Origin: Pseudomonas sp. 8Z
Lineage (GTDB): Bacteria > Pseudomonadota > Gammaproteobacteria > Pseudomonadales > Pseudomonadaceae
Reading direction: 5' to 3'
NCBI RefSeq assembly: GCF_902506535.1
Contig: NZ_LR733824.1
Location: forward strand, 248,001-312,000
DNA length: 64,000 nt
Positions 49,384 to 59,253 of the stretch are shown piece by piece. The position numbers and the translations under genes are program-made. The notes under the pieces are model-generated. The model made no database searches, was not told the DNA's origin, and worked only from the letters and a program-made list of their open reading frames with translations. The first letter of the stretch is position 1. Each line of letters starts with the position of its first letter.

Positions 49384-50805
49384 ATGAAGCTGTCCATGCC
49401 TCGTTACGATCAAGCGTCCGTCCTAGTTGTGGGCGATGTCATGCTCGACCGCTACTGGCATGGCGGTACCTCACGGATTTCCCCGGAAGCGCCCGTGCCA
49501 GTGGTGCGTGTCGATCAGATCGAGGATCGCCCCGGTGGTGCTGCCAACGTCGCACTGAATATCGCTGCGCTGGGCGCACGCGCCGTACTGGTCGGCGTAA
49601 CCGGTGAGGATGAAGCAGCCGAAAGCCTTAGCGATAGCCTGCGTGGGGCAGGTGTGGAAACTCACTTTCAGCGCCTTGACGACCAGCCTACGATCGTCAA
49701 GCTGCGAGTGATGAGTCGTCATCAGCAACTGTTGCGCATGGACTTTGAGGAGCCTTTTCGCACCGATGCCCAGGCGTTGGCGCGTGAGGTCGAGGCACTA
49801 CTCTCCGGGGTCAAGGTGCTGGTGCTCTCGGACTATGGCAAAGGTGCTTTGCAAAACCATCAGGCGCTGATCCAGGCAGCTCGCAAGAAGGGCATTGCAG
49901 TATTGGCCGATCCGAAAGGTAAGGACTTCTCCATTTATCGTGGGGCTAGTCTGATTACTCCCAACTTGCATGAGTTCGAGGCTATCGTCGGTGGTTGCGT
50001 CGATGAGGCCGAGCTTGTCAGCAAGGGCGCCAAGCTGATGCATGAGTTGGAGCTGGGCGCTTTGTTGGTGACCCGTGGCGAGCATGGCATGACCTTATTG
50101 CGCCCGGAGCACGCTCCGCTGCATCTGCCGGCCCGCGCCCGTGAAGTGTTCGATGTCACCGGTGCCGGTGATACGGTGATCTCCACTTTGGCGGCCTCCA
50201 TCGCCGCTGCTGAGGAGTTGCCCTGTGCCGTGGCCCTGGCCAATCTGGCGGCTGGCATCGTCGTTGGAAAACTGGGGACGGCGGCGATCAGCGCGCCGGA
50301 GCTGCGTCGTGCGGTGCAGCGTGAAGAGGGCTCCGAGCGCGGTGTGCTGAGCCTGGATCAGTTGCTTATCGCCATTGAGGACGCGCGTGCTCATGGCGAG
50401 AAGATCGTCTTCACCAACGGTTGTTTCGACATTCTCCATGCCGGTCATGTGACTTATCTGGAGCAGGCGCGTGCCCAGGGTGATCGCCTGATCGTGGCGA
50501 TCAATGACGACGCCTCGGTCAGTCGTCTCAAAGGTCCCGGTCGCCCGATCAATGCCGTAGACCGCCGTATGGCGGTGCTGGCCGGCTTGGGGGCGGTGGA
50601 TTGGGTGGTGAGTTTCTGCGAGGACACGCCCGAGCGTCTGCTCAAGCAAGTGCAGCCGGATGTGCTGGTCAAGGGCGGTGACTATGGCATCGACCAGGTG
50701 GTCGGCGCCGATATCGTCCAGGCCTATGGTGGCGAGGTGCGTGTGCTCGGTTTGGTAGAGAACAGCTCCACAACTGCAATCGTCGAGAAGATTCGCAGCA
50801 AGTAG
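49384..50805 (+). CDS. hldE: Bifunctional heptose-7-phosphate kinase / heptose-1-phosphate adenylyltransferase
   Basis: A 473-residue two-domain enzyme. The ribokinase-type N-terminal domain (about 1-320) has DRPGGAANVALNIAALG and the catalytic VTGAGDTVISTLA; the C-terminal nucleotidyltransferase domain (340-473) has VFTNGCFDILHAGHVTYL (HxGH). It makes ADP-glycero-manno-heptose, the donor for WaaC and WaaF in this same window. The start ATG follows GGAGTGTCC. It ends before a bidirectional terminator. Confidence 0.97.
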   Translation: MKLSMPRYDQASVLVVGDVMLDRYWHGGTSRISPEAPVPVVRVDQIEDRPGGAANVALNIAALGARAVLVGVTGEDEAAESLSDSLRGAGVETHFQRLDDQPTIVKLRVMSRHQQLLRMDFEEPFRTDAQALAREVEALLSGVKVLVLSDYGKGALQNHQALIQAARKKGIAVLADPKGKDFSIYRGASLITPNLHEFEAIVGGCVDEAELVSKGAKLMHELELGALLVTRGEHGMTLLRPEHAPLHLPARAREVFDVTGAGDTVISTLAASIAAAEELPCAVALANLAAGIVVGKLGTAAISAPELRRAVQREEGSERGVLSLDQLLIAIEDARAHGEKIVFTNGCFDILHAGHVTYLEQARAQGDRLIVAINDDASVSRLKGPGRPINAVDRRMAVLAGLGAVDWVVSFCEDTPERLLKQVQPDVLVKGGDYGIDQVVGADIVQAYGGEVRVLGLVENSSTTAIVEKIRSK

Positions 50806-50832
50806 GCACTGTGTTGCACGTACTGTATCGCT

Positions 50833-50858
50833 AAAAAAGCCCGCTTCAGCGGGCTTTT
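50833..50858. terminator. Bidirectional terminator between hldE and pqiC-like gene
   Basis: AAAAAAGCCCGC, TTCA, GCGGGCTTTT: a 6-bp GC stem with an A run before it and a T run after it, between two convergent genes. It ends the LPS transcription block on the plus strand. Confidence 0.9.
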
Positions 50859-50860
50859 GT

Positions 50861-51577
50861 TTAGAAGCGGAACACGCCCTTCTCGATCTTGATGGGCTCG
50901 GCTACCGGAATCCTTGGTACCTGTGGTGGTGCCTGGACTTCCGGTTTGGGTTGTGTGGGCTTTTTGCGTGCGCTGGCGGCAGGTTGTTCGGCAAGTGCTA
51001 CCACTGGTTGAATGGCTACGGCCAATTCGGCGGCCATGCGCTGCAGCAGAGCACTTTGCGCCTTGACCTGCTGTGGCAGGCTGCCATCGTGCTTCTCTTC
51101 GAGGTGGATCAGGCGGCTGTCACGCAATTGGCCGCGCCGATCGAGCAGTCGCCATTGGGCTTCCAGTACGGCGGGCTCTTGAGGGCCAGAGTCGAGGCGG
51201 GTGATGGTCAGCATCACTTGCGCATCGGCATTGAAACCAGGGGCTGGAGCTAGCACCAGGCGCTGGCTGTCGAGGCGCCATGCCAACTGGCGCAGCAGTT
51301 GTTGGTCGATATCGTTGGCCAGGCCGCTGGCCCAGCGTGCATTGGGTGCGGCCATGAGGCTGCCGTCAGCCTGGCGCTGCAACAGATTGCCGTTGCGCAG
51401 ATAGTCGGCAATGCTGACCGGCCCGACTAGAACTGCGACACCGTTTTGCTGTTTCGGTGCTACGGCTTCGCCCGCGTCTAGCTGATAGAGCGGTACCGGT
51501 TTGGGCTGCAGCAGGCTACAGCCACTCAGTGTTAGCAGGGTGGTGAGTAATAGGGCCAGGGGGCGTACTACGGTCAT
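50861..51577 (-). CDS. PqiC-type ABC transport auxiliary lipoprotein
   Basis: A 238-residue lipoprotein of the PqiC/DUF330 family. The signal MTVVRPLALLLTTLLTLSGC ends in the lipobox LSGC; the mature domain has YQLDAG, VGPVSIADYLRNGNLL and RWASGLANDIDQQLLRQLAWRL. A Pro/Lys-rich tail (KKPTQPKPEVQAPPQVP) follows the domain. PqiC works with MCE proteins in lipid transport across the envelope, but no MCE or permease gene is adjacent. Start: two ATGs at 51575-51580; the second is better spaced from GGGAT. Confidence 0.8.
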   Translation of the reverse strand: MTVVRPLALLLTTLLTLSGCSLLQPKPVPLYQLDAGEAVAPKQQNGVAVLVGPVSIADYLRNGNLLQRQADGSLMAAPNARWASGLANDIDQQLLRQLAWRLDSQRLVLAPAPGFNADAQVMLTITRLDSGPQEPAVLEAQWRLLDRRGQLRDSRLIHLEEKHDGSLPQQVKAQSALLQRMAAELAVAIQPVVALAEQPAASARKKPTQPKPEVQAPPQVPRIPVAEPIKIEKGVFRF

Positions 51578-51740
51578 CATCAGATCCCGGCAGCCAGGAT
51601 GAAGGCTGCACATCAATAGCATTAGCATTTCATGCCGATGGGCTGCCTTATGGGCAGCCCGAGCCGCGTATCATCCGTCAAACGGCCTTGCGACTCCAGC
51701 CCTTCCTGCCGTCTGTCGATTGGCAGGCGGACGCAATGGC

Positions 51741-53990
51741 TCACTCGACCAGCAGTTGATCGACACGCTGGAAGCCGCGTGGCAGCTTGTTGCCGCGGCG
51801 GCCGCGCTCACCCTTGTAGTGTTCGAGGTCGTCAGCCTTGAGTGTCAGGGTACGCTTGCCCGCCTGCAAGACCAGGCTGCTACCGTTCGGCAGAACGGCC
51901 AGGTCGGTGAGGAACTCTTCGCGGCTGGCCACGCGTTCACCGGGGATGCCGATGATCTTGTTACCCTTGCCTTTGCCCAGTTGCGGCAGGTCGCGCACCG
52001 GGAACAACAGCAGACGGCCTTCGGTGGTGACGGCAGCCAGCCAGTCGTCTTCGAGGCTGTTCAGCGGCTTGGGTGCGACCACATGTGCACCGTTGGGTAA
52101 GGTCAGCAAGGCCTTGCCTGCCTTGTTCTTGGCCTGCAGGTCTTCGCCCTTGACCACGAAGCCGTAGCCAGCGTCCGAGGCGATCACGTACAGCGCGCTG
52201 TCATCGGGCAGCAGCAGGCACTCGAAACTGGCGCCAGGCGGCGGCGTCAGGCGGCCGGTCAGTGGCTCGCCTTGGCCGCGTGCCGATGGCAGCGAGTGCG
52301 CGGCCAGCGAATAACTGCGGCCGGTTGAGTCGATAAATACCGCGTACTGGTTGGAGCGGCCTGGCGCTGCCGCCTTGAAGCCGTCGCCGGCCTTGTAGGA
52401 CAGACCGGTGGCGTCGATGTCGTGGCCCTTGGCGCAGCGCACCCAGCCTTTTTCCGAGAGCACCACGGTGACCGGCTCGGTCGGCATCAGCTCGGTTTCC
52501 GAGAGGGCGCGGGCTTCGGCGCGCTCGACGATCGGCGAGCGGCGGTCGTCGCCGTATTTCTCCGCGTCTTCGAGAATTTCCTTGCGCACCAGCTTCTTCA
52601 GCTTGGCTTCGCTGCCGAGCAGGGCCAGCAGCTTCTCGCGCTCCTTGGCCAGTTCGTCCTGCTCGCCGCGGATCTTCATTTCTTCCAGGCGGGCGAGCTG
52701 ACGCAGGCGGGTGTCGAGGATGTAATCGGCCTGGATGTCGGTGAGGCCGAAGCGCTCCATCAGCACCGGCTTGGGATGATCCTCGCTACGGATGATGCGG
52801 ATGACTTCGTCGAGGTTGAGGAAGGCGATCAGCAAGCCTTCCAACAGGTGCAGGCGTTTCTCCACCTTGTCCAGGCGGAACTGCAGGCGGCGGCGCACGG
52901 TGCCGACGCGATACACCAGCCACTCGCTGAGCAGGGTGCGCAGATCCTTGACCTGCGGCTTGCCGTCGAGGCCGATGACGTTGGTGTTGACCCGGTAGCT
53001 GGACTCCAGATCGGTGGTGGCGAACAGGTGGGTCATCAGTTCTTCGGCATCGACGCGGTTGGAGCGCGGGATGATGACGATACGGCAGGGGTTCTCGTGG
53101 TCGGACTCGTCACGTAGGTCAGCGACCATCGGCAGCTTCTTGGCCTGCATCTGCGCGGCGATCTGCTCCAGCACCTTGGCCCCGGAGACCTGGTGCGGCA
53201 GCGCGGTGACGACGATATCGCCGTCCTCGACGCGGTACACGGCGCGCATGCGTACCGAGCCGCGACCGCTCAGGTAGATCTTCAGCAGATCGGCGCGCGG
53301 CGTGATGATTTCCGCCTCGGTAGGGAAGTCCGGGCCCTGTACGTGTTCCATCAACTGTTCGACGCTGGCGCTCGGCTCGTCGAGCAGGCGCACGCAGGCA
53401 GCGGCGACTTCGCGCAGGTTGTGCGGCGGCACGTCGGTGGCCATGCCCACGGCGATGCCGGTGGTGCCGTTGAGCAGCAGGTTGGGCAGGCGCGCCGGCA
53501 GGGTGGCGGGCTCATTCATGGTGCCGTCGAAGTTCGGCACCCAGTCGACGGTGCCCTGGCCCAGTTCGTCGAGCAGCACTTCCGAGTAGCGCGACAGGCG
53601 CGCTTCGGTGTAACGCATGGCGGCGAAGGATTTGGGATCGTCCGGTGCACCCCAGTTGCCCTGGCCATCGACCAGGGTGTAGCGGTAGCTGAACGGCTGC
53701 GCCATCAGCACCATGGCTTCGTAACAGGCGCTGTCGCCGTGCGGGTGATATTTACCGAGCACGTCGCCGACGGTACGCGCCGACTTCTTGTGCTTGGAGT
53801 CGGCGTCCAGGCCCAGCTCGCTCATGGCATAGATGATGCGGCGCTGTACCGGCTTGAGGCCGTCGCCGATATGCGGCAGGGCGCGATCCATGATCACGTA
53901 CATGGAGTAGTTCAGGTAGGCCTGTTCGGTGAACTCGGCCAGCGACCGACGCTCCACGCCTTCCAGGCTCAAATCGAGGGATTCGCTCAT
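51741..53990 (-). CDS. parC: DNA topoisomerase IV subunit A
   Basis: A 749-residue ParC. The breakage-reunion domain has the active-site Tyr in [11 protein letters not shown] and the quinolone region [11 protein letters not shown] with Ser and Glu wild type; the C-terminal beta-pinwheel begins around residue 500 and ends in [19 protein letters not shown]-type blades. With ParE it unlinks daughter chromosomes. It is the last gene of a leftward group in which two small genes lie between it and parE. A 163-bp gap with nothing recognised separates it from the PqiC-like gene. Confidence 0.97.
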   Translation of the reverse strand: MSESLDLSLEGVERRSLAEFTEQAYLNYSMYVIMDRALPHIGDGLKPVQRRIIYAMSELGLDADSKHKKSARTVGDVLGKYHPHGDSACYEAMVLMAQPFSYRYTLVDGQGNWGAPDDPKSFAAMRYTEARLSRYSEVLLDELGQGTVDWVPNFDGTMNEPATLPARLPNLLLNGTTGIAVGMATDVPPHNLREVAAACVRLLDEPSASVEQLMEHVQGPDFPTEAEIITPRADLLKIYLSGRGSVRMRAVYRVEDGDIVVTALPHQVSGAKVLEQIAAQMQAKKLPMVADLRDESDHENPCRIVIIPRSNRVDAEELMTHLFATTDLESSYRVNTNVIGLDGKPQVKDLRTLLSEWLVYRVGTVRRRLQFRLDKVEKRLHLLEGLLIAFLNLDEVIRIIRSEDHPKPVLMERFGLTDIQADYILDTRLRQLARLEEMKIRGEQDELAKEREKLLALLGSEAKLKKLVRKEILEDAEKYGDDRRSPIVERAEARALSETELMPTEPVTVVLSEKGWVRCAKGHDIDATGLSYKAGDGFKAAAPGRSNQYAVFIDSTGRSYSLAAHSLPSARGQGEPLTGRLTPPPGASFECLLLPDDSALYVIASDAGYGFVVKGEDLQAKNKAGKALLTLPNGAHVVAPKPLNSLEDDWLAAVTTEGRLLLFPVRDLPQLGKGKGNKIIGIPGERVASREEFLTDLAVLPNGSSLVLQAGKRTLTLKADDLEHYKGERGRRGNKLPRGFQRVDQLLVE

Positions 53991-53997
53991 GCGGGCC

Positions 53998-54522
53998 TCA
54001 TTGCAGGGTTGATTGGCGCAGCACCAGGGTGCCGCCCTTCTGAGTGAATTCGAGTTGCTTCAGGGCGCTCATGCCCAGCAGCACTTCGTCGCCGTCCATG
54101 CCGGGGGCGATCAGCGCGGCCACGTCGCGCAGTTCGATGTCGCCCAGGCGCAGGCTGGACAGGCTAGTGCGGTGCCCGGTGGCACGGCCATTGGCGGTGC
54201 TCAGTGTGATCGGGGAGCCGCGTTCGAGGCCAAGCTTGCGTGCCAGTGCTTCGGGGATGGCCACGGCAGTGGCGCCGGTGTCGAGCAGGAAGGTCACCGC
54301 TTGGCCGTCGATCTGCCCGTCCAGCAGGTAATGCCCCTGGCGGTTGCCGACCAGGCTGACTTCCACGTAACCCTCGCCATGCACCGACTGCGGCACCTGA
54401 TTAGGGTTGCGCTGGCGGTCTTCCCAGTTGCCGAAAAAATGTGTGGCCAGCAGCAGGCCTGCGCCCCAGGCGAGCACCCACATCACTCGTCCGGCACGTT
54501 TGCCCGGCGCCTGTTCGCTCAC
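53998..54522 (-). CDS. Membrane-anchored retropepsin-like aspartic protease
   Basis: A 174-residue protein. A single N-terminal helix ([19 protein letters not shown]) anchors it; the rest is a retroviral-type aspartic protease domain with the active-site motif [13 protein letters not shown] and the second signature [24 protein letters not shown] (read in parts). These TIGR02281-type proteins presumably work as dimers in the periplasm; substrates are unknown. It overlaps the start of the phytase-like gene upstream by four bases and ends seven bases before parC. Confidence 0.8.
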   Translation of the reverse strand: MSEQAPGKRAGRVMWVLAWGAGLLLATHFFGNWEDRQRNPNQVPQSVHGEGYVEVSLVGNRQGHYLLDGQIDGQAVTFLLDTGATAVAIPEALARKLGLERGSPITLSTANGRATGHRTSLSSLRLGDIELRDVAALIAPGMDGDEVLLGMSALKQLEFTQKGGTLVLRQSTLQ

Positions 54523-55502
54523 TGACGCTGACTCCAGCCGCCCTCAGGGGCTTTGAAGCGCCAGACAATTGGACGATCTTCGCCATCGGCACGGGTCTGG
54601 CTGCCGTTGTCGACACCGATCCAGGCGCCATCTTTGTCGACCCACAACGCTTCGGCTACGCCGTAGTCCACCGGGTAGCGGCGTGGCTCGCTCAGCGCTT
54701 CGGCGGCGAACGACCAGCAGCGCTCGACTGCGCCATCGCTCAGCGAGCGGCGGCAGATGCGATAGGCCTGGCGTTCGAGGGTGAATAATTTGTCATTGAA
54801 ATAGGCCAGGCCGGAAAAGTCGCGCGGGGCGTTGTGCCCGCCTAATGCGGCAGGCGAGGGCTCCATACCGCTCTCATTGAGTAGCACGCAACCGCCGCTA
54901 CAGCGCCAGGCGCTACTTTTGCGCAGCAGCACAGCCAGGCCACGGCGGCGTTGTTCGGCGGCCAGCCATAGGCGTTCGCCTGCGGGGTCAATGGCGATAC
55001 CTTCGAAACCTTGGTTGAAGTGCAGCAGCATGCCACTGGCGCGTGCCTGGCGTACCAGCGCGTTGGGCAGGCGCAGCCACTGCGCGCTGCCGTTGGCGCC
55101 GAGTTGCAACACGGCGGATTGGGTCTCGCTGGTCAGGTAACGGTTGCCCTGTGTGTCGCAGCTCAATCCTTCGAAGTCCAGGGTGCCGCCGCGTACCTGG
55201 CTGGCTGCCCAGTTGCGCATGCGCAGGCCCCAGGGTTGCTGACTTTCAGGCGGCTCCGGGGCCGCGAAGGTTTCCGCTTCTGCCTGTAGGTGATCGCCTG
55301 CGAGGCTGAGTTGGAACACGCGGTCATCGTCGCGATCCGATACGCCCCACAGGGTTTCGCCACATATGGCCAGCCCGGATAAGTTGCCGTTGGGCATACC
55401 GCTGACCGGGTATTCGGCGTCCAGGCCCAGTTCTTCCAGTGCGCCTGGCTCTGCCTGTGCTAGGCCAGCCAGCAGGCTGGTAGCGAGTAGCAAGTAACGC
55501 AT
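54519..55502 (-). CDS. Exported phytase-like (esterase-like) beta-propeller protein
   Basis: A 327-residue protein with signal peptide MRYLLLATSLLAGLAQAEPG. The mature part fits the 'esterase-like activity of phytase' family: GNLSGLAICGETLWGVSDRDD, TLDFEGLSCDTQGNRYLTSE, FEGIAIDPAGERLWLAAEQ and RDFSGLAYFNDKLFTLER are successive propeller blades. The enzyme activity has not been established for the family. It overlaps the parE stop (TGATG) and the protease start, so the three are coupled. Confidence 0.75.
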   Translation of the reverse strand: MRYLLLATSLLAGLAQAEPGALEELGLDAEYPVSGMPNGNLSGLAICGETLWGVSDRDDDRVFQLSLAGDHLQAEAETFAAPEPPESQQPWGLRMRNWAASQVRGGTLDFEGLSCDTQGNRYLTSETQSAVLQLGANGSAQWLRLPNALVRQARASGMLLHFNQGFEGIAIDPAGERLWLAAEQRRRGLAVLLRKSSAWRCSGGCVLLNESGMEPSPAALGGHNAPRDFSGLAYFNDKLFTLERQAYRICRRSLSDGAVERCWSFAAEALSEPRRYPVDYGVAEALWVDKDGAWIGVDNGSQTRADGEDRPIVWRFKAPEGGWSQRQ

Positions 55503-57400
55503 CAGGCCAATACCTCGGCCAAGTTGCCCTTGGATTCCAGCCAGTTCTTGCGGTCACTGGCGCGTTTTTTCGCCAGCAGCATGTCCATTACTTCACGGGT
55601 GCCCTCGAAATCATCCAGCGTGAGCTGCACCAGGCGCCGGGTGTTTGGGTCCATGGTGGTTTCGCGCAGTTGCGGCGGGTTCATCTCACCGAGGCCCTTG
55701 AAGCGCGTGACCTGCGGTTTACCACGGCGCTTCTCGGCCACCAGGCGGTCGAGGATGCCATCGCGCTCTGCGTCGTCCAGGGCGTAGAAAATTTCCTTGC
55801 CCAGGTCGATGCGATACAGCGGCGGCATGGCCACGTAGACGTGGCCGGCATCGACCAGCGGGCGAAAGTGCCGTACGAACAGGGCACAGAGCAGGGTGGC
55901 GATGTGCAGACCATCGGAGTCGGCGTCGGCGAGAATGCAGATCTTGCCGTAGCGCAGGGCCGAAAGGTCGCTGGAGCCGGGATCGATGCCGATGGCCACG
56001 GCGATGTCGTGCACCTCCTGACTGGCCAGCACCTCGCCGCCGTCCACTTCCCAGGTGTTCAGGATCTTGCCGCGTAGCGGCATGATGGCCTGAAATTCCT
56101 TGTCGCGTGCCTGCTTGGCGCTGCCGCCGGCCGAATCCCCCTCGACTAGGAACAGCTCGCAACGCAGCGGGTTCTGTCCGGCGCAGTCGGCCAGTTTGCC
56201 GGGCAGTGCTGGGCCCTGGGTAATCTTCTTGCGCTCGACTTTCTTGCCGGCCTTGAGGCGGCGCCCGGCGTTGCTGATGGCCAGCTCGGCCAGCGCCAGG
56301 CCGGTTTCCGGGTTGGCGTTGAGCCACAGGCTGAAGGCATCCTTGACCACGCCGGAGACGAAGGCAGCAGCTTCGCGTGAGGACAGACGCTCCTTGGTCT
56401 GGCCGGAGAACTGCGCGTCCTGCATCTTCATCGAGAGGACGAAGGCGATGCGTTCCCAGACGTCTTCCGGTGCCAGCTTGACCCCACGCGGCAGCAGATT
56501 GCGGAACTCGCAGAACTCGCGCATGGCATCGAGCAGACCCTGGCGCAGGCCGTTGACGTGAGTACCGCCTTGCGCGGTAGGGATCAGGTTGACGTAGCTT
56601 TCCTGCACCGCGTCGCCGCCTTCGGGCAGCCACAGCAAGGCCCAGTCCACGGCCTCCTTGTTGCCAGCCAGGGCTCCACAGAACGGCTCGGCGGGCAGGC
56701 GCTCGAATTCGCTGACGGCATCGACCAGGTAGGAGCGCAGGCCGTCCTCGTACAGCCACTCGACCTTCTCGCCGGCGGCCTTGTCTTCAAAGGTCACCGA
56801 CAGGCCCGGGCACAGCACGGCCTTGGCTTTGAGCACGTGCTTGAGGCGGCTGACGGAGAACTTGAAGGAGTCGAAATACTTGGCGTCCGGCCAAAAGTGC
56901 ACGCTGGTGCCGGTGTTGCGCTTGCCCACCGTGCCGATGACTGCCAGTTCGCTGGCCTTGAAGCCGTCGGCGAAACTCATCTGGTACTCGTTGCCATCGC
57001 GCTTGACGGTGACCACCACACGGGTCGACAGGGCGTTGACCACGCTGATACCGACGCCGTGCAGACCGCCGGAGAACTGGTAGTTCTTGTTGCTGAACTT
57101 GCCGCCGGCGTGCAGCTTGGTGAGGATCAGCTCGACACCCGGTACGCCTTCTTCCGGGTGGATGTCCACCGGCATGCCGCGTCCATCGTCGAGCACTTCC
57201 AGCGAGTTGTCCTCGTGGAGGATCACCTGGATGGTCTTGGCGTGCCCAGCCAGCGCTTCGTCGACGCTGTTGTCGATTACTTCCTGGGCCAGGTGGTTGG
57301 GGCGTGTGGTGTCGGTGTACATGCCCGGGCGCTTGCGCACCGGGTCGAGGCCGGAAAGGACTTCGATAGCGTCGGCGTTATAGGCGTTCTGCTGGGCCAT
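55502..57400 (-). CDS. parE: DNA topoisomerase IV subunit B
   Basis: A 632-residue GHKL ATPase. ATP site residues: VIDNSVDEALAGHA, LDDGRGMPVD, GGLHGVGISVVNAL; TOPRIM: LVEGDSAGGSAKQARD and LADADSDGLHI. It drives strand passage with ParC. The last gene group is parE, phytase-like, protease, parC on one strand. It starts 15 bp after yqiA's stop on the same strand. Confidence 0.97.
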   Translation of the reverse strand: MAQQNAYNADAIEVLSGLDPVRKRPGMYTDTTRPNHLAQEVIDNSVDEALAGHAKTIQVILHEDNSLEVLDDGRGMPVDIHPEEGVPGVELILTKLHAGGKFSNKNYQFSGGLHGVGISVVNALSTRVVVTVKRDGNEYQMSFADGFKASELAVIGTVGKRNTGTSVHFWPDAKYFDSFKFSVSRLKHVLKAKAVLCPGLSVTFEDKAAGEKVEWLYEDGLRSYLVDAVSEFERLPAEPFCGALAGNKEAVDWALLWLPEGGDAVQESYVNLIPTAQGGTHVNGLRQGLLDAMREFCEFRNLLPRGVKLAPEDVWERIAFVLSMKMQDAQFSGQTKERLSSREAAAFVSGVVKDAFSLWLNANPETGLALAELAISNAGRRLKAGKKVERKKITQGPALPGKLADCAGQNPLRCELFLVEGDSAGGSAKQARDKEFQAIMPLRGKILNTWEVDGGEVLASQEVHDIAVAIGIDPGSSDLSALRYGKICILADADSDGLHIATLLCALFVRHFRPLVDAGHVYVAMPPLYRIDLGKEIFYALDDAERDGILDRLVAEKRRGKPQVTRFKGLGEMNPPQLRETTMDPNTRRLVQLTLDDFEGTREVMDMLLAKKRASDRKNWLESKGNLAEVLA

Positions 57401-57415
57401 GTGCTCTCTTGATCG

Positions 57416-58027
57416 TCAATTGAAGGCGGAAAAGTCGGTATCGCGCCAGAGTATGGCGCCAATGTCGGCGAATGCGAAAAGTGCTGGCAGGCGTTCGGTA
57501 AAACCCTGGAAGCCATGGTCGCCACCGGCCTGGATACGCAGGGCGCAGGCCTGGTAGTAGCGCTCGGCGTCGCGGTAATCGAGGGTTTCATCAGCGGTCT
57601 GCAGCCACACCTGATAACGGCTGGCGTCTTGTGGCGGCGCCACTTCCAGCTCGGCCAGAGCGTAGACGTGATCCTCGGTGAGTTCCCAGGTTTCGTCACT
57701 GTAATAGTTACGCTGCGGGCCGAGGTAGCCGTCGAAGCGTAGGTGCGGACGCACGGCCGGGTTGATCAGCAAGGCTTTGAGGCCATGGCGCTCGGCTAGA
57801 TAGGTGGCGTAGTAGCCGCCCAGCGAACTGCCCACCAGCAGTGGCGCACCGAGTTCGGCGACCAGCGCTTCGAGCTGGGCCATGGCTTGACGTGGATGAT
57901 GATGCAGCGCCGGTACGTGTAACTGCTCAGCGATTTGCAGATGGTTCATCACGCGGCTTAGTTGCCTGGCCTTGTGCGAGGCGGGCGAGCTGTTGAGGCC
58001 GTGGATATAAAGGATGGGCGCAGTCAT
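57416..58027 (-). CDS. yqiA: YqiA-family esterase
   Basis: A 203-residue alpha/beta hydrolase of the UPF0227/YqiA family. ILYIHGLNSSPASHKARQL is the oxyanion region, LLVGSSLGGYYATYLAERHG carries the nucleophile Ser in GSSLGG, and DHGFQGFTERLP the catalytic His. E. coli YqiA cleaves short acyl esters. It is between cpdA and parE as in E. coli (cpdA-yqiA-parE), all co-directional. Confidence 0.92.
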   Translation of the reverse strand: MTAPILYIHGLNSSPASHKARQLSRVMNHLQIAEQLHVPALHHHPRQAMAQLEALVAELGAPLLVGSSLGGYYATYLAERHGLKALLINPAVRPHLRFDGYLGPQRNYYSDETWELTEDHVYALAELEVAPPQDASRYQVWLQTADETLDYRDAERYYQACALRIQAGGDHGFQGFTERLPALFAFADIGAILWRDTDFSAFN

Positions 58028-58050
58028 GGTGCGGGAGGCTACTACAAAAA

Positions 58051-58130
58051 GCGGCGATAGGCTTCAGGCGGCAGGCTTCAGGCAAGAGCAAAGCGGTTTT
58101 CCTGCAGCCTGAGGCCTGCAGCTTGTGGCC
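58051..58130. repeat. Intergenic GCTTCAGGC/GCCTGAGGC repeat, copy 3
   Basis: GGCTTCAGGCGGCAGGCTTCAGGC is followed after about 20 bases by GCAGCCTGAGGCCTGCAGC, partly complementary, so a large hairpin can form between the cpdA stop and the yqiA start. The words are similar to the runs at 12997-13044 and 31553-31624. Confidence 0.5.
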
Positions 58131-58946
58131 TCAATAGCCCTTGACGCTGTAATCAATCTCGAAGGTGATGCCGGTAACGCGCGAGACACCGGTTTCCAGC
58201 GTGCCGTCGGCGTGCAGGCGCAGCCAGCGGTAACCGGGGGCTTCGCTACCAACCTGGAACTCTTCGCTACCGGGGGCGAATTGCACGCAGGTCGAGGGCG
58301 AGGCAATCAGCCGCAGATCGCCGCGTTGCTGGTCGAATTCCTGGTGGATATGCCCCCAGAGAATAGCTCGCGCCTGTGGGTAGCGGTCGACGATGGCGAA
58401 CAGGGCTGCCGGGTTACGCAGGCCGATGGGCTCCATCCATTTGCAGCCGATGGGGACCGGATGATGGTGCAGGCAGATCAGGTGATGGCGCTGCGGCGCT
58501 TCGGCCAGTGCACGCTCAAGTAACTCAAGCTGACTGTCGGCGAGAAAGCCCGGCACCGCCCCCGGAATCGATGAATCGAGCAGGATGACACGCCAGTTGC
58601 CGACATCGACTACAGGCTCCAGCAAGGCGGTGCCGCTGCAGACCGCCTGCATTGGCGGGACTTCATCATGGTTGCCGGCCAGCCAGCGCACCTGTGTGGC
58701 GAAGGTTTCGGTCAAGCGGCGAAAGTGCTCATAGGACTCCAGGCTGCCGTCTTGCGAGAGGTCACCTGTGGCCAGAATCAGGTCGATTTCAGGCTGCTCT
58801 TGCTGCACCTGCTCGATCACCCGCTGCAGGCTGGCGTAGGTATCCATGCCCAACAGCTTGCCGTCTGCTTCGGCGAACAGATGGCTGTCGGACAGTTGCA
58901 CCAGCAGCACCGAGGAATCGGTGGCAAGGGGGGCATGACTCGGCAA
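58131..58946 (-). CDS. cpdA: 3',5'-cyclic AMP phosphodiesterase CpdA
   Basis: A 271-residue class III cyclic nucleotide phosphodiesterase of the calcineurin fold. Metal ligands are seen in VQLSDSHLF, LATGDLSQDGS, LAGNHDE, CLHHHPVP and LWGHIHQEFD. It lowers cAMP and so limits Vfr activity; in P. aeruginosa cpdA is itself activated by Vfr. A TGTGA-N6-TCCAG site lies 67-82 bp before the ATG. Confidence 0.95.
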   Translation of the reverse strand: MPSHAPLATDSSVLLVQLSDSHLFAEADGKLLGMDTYASLQRVIEQVQQEQPEIDLILATGDLSQDGSLESYEHFRRLTETFATQVRWLAGNHDEVPPMQAVCSGTALLEPVVDVGNWRVILLDSSIPGAVPGFLADSQLELLERALAEAPQRHHLICLHHHPVPIGCKWMEPIGLRNPAALFAIVDRYPQARAILWGHIHQEFDQQRGDLRLIASPSTCVQFAPGSEEFQVGSEAPGYRWLRLHADGTLETGVSRVTGITFEIDYSVKGY

Positions 58947-59012
58947 GGCGGTCTCCTAGGTCGCAATCGACTGAATTATGGTGGCTGCCGCAGTAAAGAG
59001 AAAACCCAGGAA

Positions 59013-59028
59013 CTGGACGTACATCACA
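59013..59028 (-). promoter_or_regulatory. Candidate Vfr/CRP site of cpdA
   Basis: The minus strand reads TGTGA-TGTACG-TCCAG: one perfect CRP/Vfr half-site and one partial, correctly spaced. It is about 40 bp upstream of a CATAAT -10-like hexamer (58975-58980), leading to cpdA. Vfr control of cpdA is known in P. aeruginosa; that this is the site is inferred. Confidence 0.45.
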
Positions 59029-59200
59029 GAAAAGCAGTGCATTCGGCGGTTAATGGTCGATAACACGTCTGCTATTGGTGCTGTATGGATTTGCTGTTCG
59101 ATTTTGAGGCTGGCGCTATGATGTTACTTTGCCATCCTTTTTCGTCAATGCATGCCTATGCTCGGGGCGGGAAATTTCATCGGCAGCCTGTACCGGCGAG

Positions 59201-59222
59201 CGAGGCGCGCCAGGTCGCCTCG
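59201..59222. terminator. 7-bp hairpin after the DUF1249 gene
   Basis: CGAGGCG, eight bases, CGCCTCG, 32 bases beyond the stop of the leftward DUF1249 gene. It lacks a U tract. The surrounding 307-bp gap (58947-59253) also contains the cpdA promoter region and a 58-codon open frame I do not believe in; otherwise nothing is seen. Confidence 0.4.
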
Positions 59223-59253
59223 TGTATTGCGCAGAGAGCTGTGTACCGAGGAC

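Noticed and set aside
51741-53990. Quinolone-resistance changes in ParC
   Set aside because: The region [11 protein letters not shown] keeps the wild-type Ser and Glu, so no resistance mutation is visible there.
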